DNA from: an uncultured Collinsella sp.
GTDB lineage: Bacteria > Actinomycetota > Coriobacteriia > Coriobacteriales > Coriobacteriaceae
Direction: 5' to 3'
Assembly: GCA_958445895.1 (NCBI GenBank)
Contig: CAUCTV010000039.1
Span: 1-11,135, forward strand
DNA: 11,135 nucleotides
In this document: piece after piece, positions 7,322 through 11,135 of the stretch
Layout: the number at the start of each line of letters is the position of its first letter
Numbering within the stretch: position 1 is the stretch's first letter
Position numbers and translations under genes: made by a program
Notes under the pieces: generated by a model
What the model saw: the letters and a program-made list of their open reading frames with translations, nothing else
Database searches by the model: none
What the model was told of the DNA's origin: nothing

Positions 7322-7372
7322 GGCCCCGCAGCCCTGTAGACCCATCGTCTGCGGAGCCGTGGGGCCTTTTTT
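7322..7372 (+). terminator. Intrinsic terminator after the second LytTR regulator
   Basis: GGCCCC (7322-7327) pairs with GGGGCC (7361-7366), and GCAG (7328-7331) with CTGC (7349-7352), leaving an 8-base bulge on the right side. Six Ts (7367-7372) follow. It starts 7 bases after the regulator stop. It also lies only 39 bp before the metallophosphoesterase start, so that gene may partly depend on read-through. Confidence 0.7.
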
Positions 7373-7411
7373 GTATGTATCTGCCGAATCGTTTTTTGCG
7401 GAAGGGATCCC

Positions 7412-7879
7412 ATGAACAGCGCAAGCGCCAAGCGCATCGACATCATCTCGGACACCCACGGCTATTTATCGCCTGCGCTCTTGGATGAGCTTGAGGGCGC
7501 AGACCTGATCATCCACGCCGGCGACCTTACGTCAGAGATGGACTACGAGCACCTATGCACCATCGCCCCCGTGCGGGCCGTATTGGGCAACAACGATTAC
7601 TACCGCGACTACGGCCCCGATGTAGACCGTCTTGCGCTCTTTACCTACGAAGGCCTCAAATTCGCCGTAGCCCACTACCGCGAAGACCTTCCGGTGGGAT
7701 CCGTAGACGTAGCCATCAACGGCCACACCCACGTAACCAAAGAAGCCCAAGTAGGCCGCTGCTTGGTTCTCAACCCGGGCAGCGCCAGCTACCCAAGGGG
7801 CAGCCGAGGCCCCACCATGGCCAGAATGCTCGTCAAAGACGGCCATGTCATAAGCACCAAGTTTATTGACTTGGACTAA
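7412..7879 (+). CDS. YfcE/MJ0936-type metallophosphoesterase
   Basis: This is a 155-residue calcineurin-like phosphoesterase of the small YfcE/MJ0936 family, cytosolic enzymes that use two metal ions to cleave phosphodiesters. The metal-binding motifs appear in order: D-x-H in ISDTHGY, GD in HAGDLTS, GNND in VLGNNDYY, a His in VAHYRED where many relatives have HGH, and GHTH in INGHTHVT. The terminal LNPGSASYPRGS is also typical of the family. Length is normal. The ATG at 7412 has GGAAGGG close upstream. A terminator ends 39 bp before the start and a hairpin follows the stop, so it is probably transcribed alone or by read-through from the regulator. The natural substrate is unknown. The altered His motif does not by itself argue against activity. 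Confidence 0.9.
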   Translation: MNSASAKRIDIISDTHGYLSPALLDELEGADLIIHAGDLTSEMDYEHLCTIAPVRAVLGNNDYYRDYGPDVDRLALFTYEGLKFAVAHYREDLPVGSVDVAINGHTHVTKEAQVGRCLVLNPGSASYPRGSRGPTMARMLVKDGHVISTKFIDLD

Positions 7880-7888
7880 CCGCAACAA

Positions 7889-7918
7889 AAACGGGGGATG
7901 CAGATGCGTTCCCCGTTT
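7889..7918 (+). terminator. Hairpin, probable terminator after the metallophosphoesterase
   Basis: AAACGGGG (7889-7896) pairs with CCCCGTTT (7911-7918), and the inside (7897-7901 with 7906-7910, including G-T pairs) continues the stem to an AGAT loop. It begins 10 bases after the stop. Only three Ts belong to the trailing side and the sequence then reads CCATTT, so termination strength is uncertain. On the - strand it is followed by TTTTGTTG, so it might also work in reverse. Confidence 0.55.
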
Positions 7919-7960
7919 CCATTTGAGCCAAAGGCAGAGCTTCAACAAAAACAATCAGAC

Positions 7961-8021
7961 CAACCCCGCCGAGGAGCACGCGGGCTAGCCGCGCAGCGGC
8001 GCACGCCCGCAAAACTGGTTG
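7961..8021. repeat. GC-rich imperfect stem-loop in non-coding DNA
   Basis: CAACC (7961-7965) can pair with GGTTG (8017-8021), GCGGGC (7980-7985) with GCCCGC (8005-8010), and GCCGC (7988-7992) with GCGGC (7996-8000) around a GCA loop. No reading frame or promoter with good support is seen here. It may be a remnant of a repeat or a small structured RNA. Function unknown. Confidence 0.45.
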
Positions 8022-8036
8022 AATAATGTGACGGCA

Positions 8037-8179
8037 GGGAGGGCTTCCGGGGCTGAGGGCGGGGGTTAAGTTTGTCGCGAGTTCCGCACGCAAAGGAAAG
8101 CACTTAATGTGCTTTCCGTCTTGCGCAGGACTGTAGAGCAGCAAACTTAACCCCCGCCCTCAGCCCCGGAAGCCCTCCC
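8037..8179. repeat. Long perfect inverted repeat (38-bp arms, 67-base loop)
   Basis: The left arm (8037-8074) and right arm (8142-8179) are perfect reverse complements over 38 bp, with no mismatch. The loop (8075-8141) carries its own hairpin: GGAAAGCAC (8095-8103) and GTGCTTTCC (8109-8117) around TTAAT, extended by CGCAA (8089-8093) with TTGCG (8121-8125). The left arm has G runs of 3, 3, 4, 3 and 5 with loops of 1, 5, 4 and 1 bases (8037-8065), matching the G-quadruplex pattern. The element lies between the metallophosphoesterase and the tRNA-Asp promoter. There are no T runs beside the arms in the right place for a terminator and no coding content. A chromosomal repeat, recombination or cruciform site, or transcript-end structure are all possible. 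Confidence 0.9.
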
Positions 8180-8211
8180 GGATGGCCCCAAAAAATTTTT
8201 CAAAAAAGTTG

Positions 8212-8241
8212 TTGCGCGCCGGACAGACTTCTGTGTATACT
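8212..8241 (+). promoter_or_regulatory. Promoter of tRNA-Asp
   Basis: TTGCGC (8212-8217) and TATACT (8236-8241) are 18 bp apart. The start would fall near 8248, about 40 bases before the mature tRNA end. An AT-rich run (8189-8210) just upstream could act as an UP element. Confidence 0.65.
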
Positions 8242-8287
8242 AATCCCCGCAGCGCACGCGAGCGGAAACAAACGCGAACGACTGCCT

Positions 8288-8365
<78 letters not shown>

Positions 8366-8373
8366 ACGCAATT

Positions 8374-8401
8374 AAAGCCACGTCTTCGGACGTGGCTTTT
8401 T
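8374..8401 (+). terminator. Intrinsic terminator of tRNA-Asp
   Basis: A perfect 11-bp stem, AAAGCCACGTC (8374-8384) with GACGTGGCTTT (8389-8399), has a C(TTCG)G tetraloop and the T run continues to 8401. This is a textbook rho-independent terminator, 8 bases after the tRNA CCA. Confidence 0.95.
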
Positions 8402-8516
8402 GCGTTTGATACACTTTGTTTCGATAGAACGATCGCCCTGAGGCATCTTTGCCCAGAATCTCCGCGCCTTCGGGAACGCAAGTAAAATCCAATAAGCATA
8501 TCTGTCTAAACAGCAG

Positions 8517-8564
8517 CTTTGTTGCGCAACACCTGTTCAACGAAGCAGGGGGTTAGGTTATACT
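8517..8564 (+). promoter_or_regulatory. Candidate promoter and operator of the Rrf2 gene
   Basis: TTCAAC (8536-8541) and TATACT (8559-8564) are 17 bp apart, giving a leader of about 150 bases before the ATG at 8724. An inverted repeat, CTTTGTTG (8517-8524) with CAACGAAG (8538-8545, one G-T), overlaps the -35, and a perfect palindrome, GTTGCGCAAC (8521-8530), lies inside it. A short dyad, TTAG/CTAA (8553-8566), straddles the -10. These positions would suit autoregulation by the Rrf2 protein, which is inference. Apart from this, 8402-8567 shows no gene. Confidence 0.5.
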
Positions 8565-8723
8565 AAATTGCACTGTGGGCCGCATCTGATGCATTTCGCT
8601 CCAAGCGCGGCATTCAGTGGATATCCGATTTACCATTTGGATGTCCTGCGGTCATTTAGCGTCTCGACACAAGCTCGGCCCCGGAGCTCGTTCGAGCTGT
8701 TCGTATTCCTTGAAAGGGGAAAA

Positions 8724-9209
8724 ATGGACATATCGAGGAAGACTGATTACGCCCTTCGTATGTTGGCGATGCTTGCCGAGGATCCGGAGCGTTTGCTTTC
8801 TGTTCGCACCGCTGCCGAAGAGGTCAATGTCCCGTATTCGTTTGCCCGCTCGATTCAGCACGGTTTGGTTCAGGCCGGTATTGTGGAGAGCCTGCGTGGC
8901 GTCCACGGTGGCATGCGTCTCAAGGTCAGTCCGGACGACGTTACCATTCGTCAGGTCGTCGAGGCCGTTCAGGGCCCTATGGTTATGAATGATTGCACCG
9001 CACCCGATGGCGACTGTGCGCGCATGGGCACGTGCTGCTATCATTCCCTGTGGGCCGGAGCTCAAGCATTGATGCGCGACTACCTCGATTCCGTTTCGCT
9101 CGGCGACATCGTCGCTCACCGCCAGTTCCCGGCCGTCGATCCCAAGTTCGCCGACCGCGAAGCGTTTCCCGAGTACGCCACCTGTGCGTATACATGCCGG
9201 GAGGAATAG
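8724..9209 (+). CDS. Rrf2-family transcriptional regulator with IscR-like cluster ligands
   Basis: This is a 161-residue winged-helix regulator of the Rrf2 family (IscR, NsrR, RsrR and relatives). The N-terminus MDISRKTDYALRMLAMLAE and the wing around LRGVHGGMRLKVSPDDVTI are typical. Cysteines C91, C98 and C104 (with an extra C105) followed by H107 match the C92, C98, C104 and H107 set that binds the cluster in IscR, so it probably holds an Fe-S cluster and senses cluster supply, oxygen or nitric oxide. An additional C154/C158 pair near the C-terminus (CAYTC) is unusual. The ATG at 8724 is preceded by AAAGGGGA. A longer in-frame start at 8568 would add 52 residues without similarity and overlap the promoter. 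The MutY-like gene follows after 21 bp, so the two are likely co-transcribed. Confidence 0.9.
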   Translation: MDISRKTDYALRMLAMLAEDPERLLSVRTAAEEVNVPYSFARSIQHGLVQAGIVESLRGVHGGMRLKVSPDDVTIRQVVEAVQGPMVMNDCTAPDGDCARMGTCCYHSLWAGAQALMRDYLDSVSLGDIVAHRQFPAVDPKFADREAFPEYATCAYTCREE

Positions 9210-9230
9210 CGCCGCATAAGGAGCATAGAA

Positions 9231-10136
9231 ATGATTCAGGACCCCTTTCGTTCGATGATTCGTTCGGAAGGGGTCCTGCGTTATCGCGACCTTCCGTGGC
9301 GCCGCACGCGCGATCCGTACATCATTTGGCTTTCCGAGGTCATGTTGCAGCAAACACAGGTGCCACGCGTGGAGACGCGTATGCCGGCGTGGCTCGATCG
9401 CTTTCCGACCGTGCAGGCGCTTGCCCAAGCCGCGCCTTCCGATGTTTTGGACGCTTGGCAGGGCATGGGCTACAACCGACGCGCTCTGGCGCTCCACAAG
9501 GCCGCTCAGCGCGTTGTGGAGGACTGGGACGGTGAGTTTCCGCGTGAGACGCGTGACTTGGTCGCTCTGCCTGGTATTGGCCCGGCAACGGCGCAAGGTA
9601 TCCGGTCGTTCGCGTTTGACCTTCCAGGCGTGTATCTGGAGACCAACGTGCGCACGGTCTTTCTGCATCACTTCTTTCCCGATGTACCGGCTGTTCCCGA
9701 CCGCGAGCTGGTGCCGCTGATTCAGGCGGCCTGTCCGGCGGTCCCCGGTGCGGCGACCGACGAGATCGCTCCCTTTGCCGTGCCGCTCGATGATGCCGAC
9801 ACGCCGCGCGCGTGGTATTACGCGTTGCTAGATTACGGCGCATATCTAAAAAAGACGTTGCCCAATCCGTCCAGGCGCTCGGCGGGCTATAGCCGTCAAT
9901 CAAAGTTTGAGGGCTCACGTCGCCAAAAGCGCGCGCATATCGTGCGCATGTTGCTGGCAGCGCGCGATGGCCAACCGGCGGGGATTACGCTTGCTGATGC
10001 CGTGGTGGGCGTTAACGATATGGAAGCGGCGGCTGGGCGCGGGCCGGTCGAGCGCGAGCTTGTCGCGGGCATTCTGGCCGACCTGGAGCGTGAGGGCTTT
10101 TGCCGAGCCGAGGGCGATCGCTGGCTGAGCATTTAG
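9231..10136 (+). CDS. MutY-like HhH-GPD DNA glycosylase, divergent Fe-S-less type
   Basis: The 301-residue protein belongs to the HhH-GPD base-excision repair family and resembles A/G-specific adenine glycosylase. LPWRRTRDPYIIWLSEVMLQ keeps the MutY N-terminal core with E36, QQTQV and a GMGYN motif, and the helix-hairpin-helix LPGIGPATA is at 113-121. Three features differ from canonical MutY. The catalytic Asp position (LDxNV) is Glu137 in LETNVRTV. The four cysteines that hold the [4Fe-4S] cluster after the LDYGA helix are absent, replaced by NPSRRSAGYSRQSKFEGS. The C-terminal NUDIX-like 8-oxoG reader is absent, replaced by what looks like a small winged helix (about 230-301). It therefore belongs to a separate subfamily whose substrate is uncertain. 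The ATG at 9231 has AAGGAG at good spacing and lies 21 bp after the Rrf2 stop. Confidence 0.82.
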   Translation: MIQDPFRSMIRSEGVLRYRDLPWRRTRDPYIIWLSEVMLQQTQVPRVETRMPAWLDRFPTVQALAQAAPSDVLDAWQGMGYNRRALALHKAAQRVVEDWDGEFPRETRDLVALPGIGPATAQGIRSFAFDLPGVYLETNVRTVFLHHFFPDVPAVPDRELVPLIQAACPAVPGAATDEIAPFAVPLDDADTPRAWYYALLDYGAYLKKTLPNPSRRSAGYSRQSKFEGSRRQKRAHIVRMLLAARDGQPAGITLADAVVGVNDMEAAAGRGPVERELVAGILADLEREGFCRAEGDRWLSI

Positions 10137-10141
10137 CCCGT

Positions 10142-10179
10142 GGAAATCTGAAGAACAGGATTGTAAGGTTTAGATTTCC
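10142..10179. promoter_or_regulatory. Inverted repeat upstream of rubrerythrin, possible operator
   Basis: GGAAATCT (10142-10149) and AGATTTCC (10172-10179) are perfect reverse complements separated by 22 bases. No T run follows, so it is a poor terminator for the glycosylase gene. It lies about 70 bp before the rubrerythrin start, where an operator would fit, and a TTGTAA -35-like element (10161-10166) is inside it. No clear -10 was found. Confidence 0.35.
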
Positions 10180-10250
10180 GACATGAGGGCATCCTAAAGA
10201 CGAGGCCGCTCGAAGCCTACGGGCGGCATGCGTTGAAGGGAAGTACACCT

Positions 10251-10790
10251 ATGGATTTTGAGAACTCCCAAACCAAGAAGAACCTCGAGACCGCTTTTGC
10301 CGGTGAGTCCCAGGCACACACCAAGTATCGCTACTATGCCTCCAAGGCAAAGAAGGACGGCTACGTTCAGATCTCGAACATCTTTGCCGAGACGGCTGGC
10401 AACGAGTCCGAGCACGCCAAACTGTGGTTTAAGTATCTGCACGATGGCGCCGTCCCCGATACCCTGGACAATCTGCGCGATGCCGCCGCGGGTGAGAACT
10501 ACGAGTGGACCACGATGTACGACGAGTTTGCCAAGACCGCCGAGGAAGAGGGCTTTGCCGAGATTGCCGCAAAGTTCCGTGGTGTCGCCGCCGTCGAGAA
10601 GGCCCACGAGGAGCGCTACAACAAGCTCGTCGAGCGCATCGAGTCGGGCGAGGTGTTTGAGCGTGAGGGCGTAAAGGTGTGGAAGTGCCTGAACTGCGGG
10701 CACCTGCACGTTGGTGCCGAGGCGCCTGAGGTGTGCCCGGTTTGTAACCACCCGAAGGCGTACTTTGAGGAGCAGGTGGTGAACTACTAG
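10251..10790 (+). CDS. rbr: Rubrerythrin
   Basis: This is a 179-residue rubrerythrin, a cytosolic peroxidase that reduces hydrogen peroxide to water in anaerobes, taking electrons from rubredoxin or NADH oxidoreductases. The four-helix diiron domain carries E19, E52 with H55 (NESEHAK), E82/E85 (GENYEWTTMY) and E116/H119 (VEKAHEERY). The C-terminal rubredoxin-like iron site has C146/C149 (CLNCGH) and C162/C165 (CPVCNH). Length and order match the classical D. vulgaris type. I chose the ATG at 10251, with GAAGGGAAG upstream; a TTG at 10233 lies before that site and is unlikely. It follows the glycosylase by 114 bp containing a dyad and is probably a separate unit, consistent with high, stress-related expression. 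A long hairpin and a strong terminator lie downstream. Confidence 0.95.
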   Translation: MDFENSQTKKNLETAFAGESQAHTKYRYYASKAKKDGYVQISNIFAETAGNESEHAKLWFKYLHDGAVPDTLDNLRDAAAGENYEWTTMYDEFAKTAEEEGFAEIAAKFRGVAAVEKAHEERYNKLVERIESGEVFEREGVKVWKCLNCGHLHVGAEAPEVCPVCNHPKAYFEEQVVNY

Positions 10791-10809
10791 CGCTTGGCGC
10801 TGGCTGCTG

Positions 10810-10909
10810 CGGAGCGCAGGGCGGGAGGCCGGATCGCCTTCCCTCCCCGCTCACGGCTCCGCAGGGTCGCGTTGAGGGAAGGCGATCCGGCCTCCCGCCC
10901 TGCGCTCCG
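10810..10909. repeat. Long perfect inverted repeat (36-bp arms, 28-base loop) after rubrerythrin
   Basis: The arms 10810-10845 and 10874-10909 are perfect reverse complements over 36 bp. The element starts 20 bp after the rubrerythrin stop. A competing 9-bp pairing is possible between CTGCGGAGC (10807-10815) and GCTCCGCAG (10856-10864) in the loop. There is no T run at its end, and the real terminator is about 50 bp further on, so the element is probably transcribed as part of the 3' untranslated region. The arm sequence differs from the repeat at 8037-8179, though both contain AGGGCGGG. Confidence 0.9.
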
Positions 10910-10958
10910 GCTTCGGGTCGTCGCGTGCTCGTTACTGAAAAGCTGATTAGAAGTTTGT

Positions 10959-10988
10959 GTGCCGCCCCTTTTGGGGCGGCACGTTTTT
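10959..10988 (+). terminator. Intrinsic terminator of rubrerythrin
   Basis: A perfect 10-bp stem, GTGCCGCCCC (10959-10968) with GGGGCGGCAC (10973-10982), has a TTTT loop and is followed by GTTTTT. It is a strong rho-independent terminator and sits 168 bp after the rubrerythrin stop, beyond the long inverted repeat. Confidence 0.9.
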
Positions 10989-10989
10989 G

Positions 10990-11010
10990 TGTGGGGTCCC
11001 TGTCCCCACA
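10990..11010. repeat. Small hairpin directly after the terminator
   Basis: TGTGGGG (10990-10996) pairs with CCCCACA (11004-11010) around TCCCTGT. ATTTTC follows, so it could be a weak backup terminator. The remainder, 11011-11135, shows no gene start or RNA that I can support, only short repeats such as TTTTGGTTAG/TTTTGGTCAG at 11024-11044. Confidence 0.5.
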
Positions 11011-11135
11011 ATTTTCGTCAAGCTTTTGGTTAGATTTTGGTCAGTTGGCGTAAGGGTGGAAGGCCAAAAGATTGTTGGCGAAAAAAGCTCAGAGAAAGTG
11101 CTGGTAGGGGAGTTGTTGAGGTTTTCGACAGCTTT

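Noticed and set aside
8037..8179. Insertion sequence or CRISPR array
   Set aside because: There is no transposase frame, only two inverted arms and no regularly spaced direct repeats.
8568..8723. N-terminal extension of the Rrf2 protein by 52 residues
   Set aside because: The extension has no family similarity, overlaps the proposed promoter/start region and lacks a ribosome binding site; the ATG at 8724 has a good one.
8571..8723. Riboswitch in the roughly 150-base Rrf2 leader
   Set aside because: Only a short AGCTCG/CGAGCT palindrome (8685-8698) was seen, with no known aptamer core or terminator before the start codon.
8652..9671. Long - strand open frame across the Rrf2 and glycosylase genes
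   Set aside because: It spans two well-supported + strand genes and their gap, has low-complexity composition and matches no family I recognise.
10137..10250. Terminator of the glycosylase gene at the 10142-10179 dyad
   Set aside because: The loop is 22 bases, the stem only 8 bp and there is no T run after it, so an operator or chance is more likely.

Overview
All recognised genes in this window lie on the + strand. The DNA is GC-rich with purine-rich Shine-Dalgarno sites. The protein set (two LytS/LytTR two-component systems, a cytosolic zinc-dependent phospholipase C-like protein, a UMF1-type MFS transporter, an Rrf2 regulator and rubrerythrin) suggests an anaerobic high-GC actinobacterium. 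My best guess is the Coriobacteriia, close to Collinsella. That placement comes from protein and codon style, not from a database search.

Region 1 (1-1429) holds the 3' part of a LytS-like sensor kinase, cut by the window edge, and its LytTR response regulator. Region 2 (1430-3827) has a zinc-dependent phospholipase C family protein and a 12-TM Atg22/UMF1-like MFS transporter, each behind its own weak promoter-like sequence. Region 3 (3828-7372) is an operon of a GT-A glycosyltransferase, a second LytS-like kinase (start overlaps the glycosyltransferase stop by 4 bases) and a second LytTR regulator. The second kinase/regulator pair is clearly paralogous to the first. An intrinsic-terminator-shaped hairpin ends 21 bp before the operon's first start codon, so the operon must be read through or attenuated. 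A terminator follows the operon.

Region 4 (7373-8401) has a YfcE-type metallophosphoesterase, about 370 bp of highly structured non-coding DNA and a tRNA-Asp(GTC) with a textbook UUCG-loop terminator. The non-coding stretch includes a perfect 38-bp inverted repeat whose G-rich arm fits a G-quadruplex pattern. Region 5 (8402-10790) looks like an oxidative-stress or iron-sulfur group. It has an Rrf2 regulator with IscR-like cluster ligands, a divergent MutY-like glycosylase (Glu at the catalytic Asp position, no Fe-S cluster cysteines, no C-terminal NUDIX-like domain) and a classical rubrerythrin. Region 6 (10791-11135) is non-coding. It holds a second perfect long inverted repeat (36-bp arms) inside the rubrerythrin 3' region, then a strong terminator, a further small hairpin and about 125 bp with no visible gene.

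The most notable points are the two large perfect inverted repeats, the terminator-shaped leader of the glycosyltransferase/two-component operon, the duplicated LytS/LytTR modules and the non-canonical MutY-like enzyme. I saw no CRISPR array, insertion sequence or phage gene.
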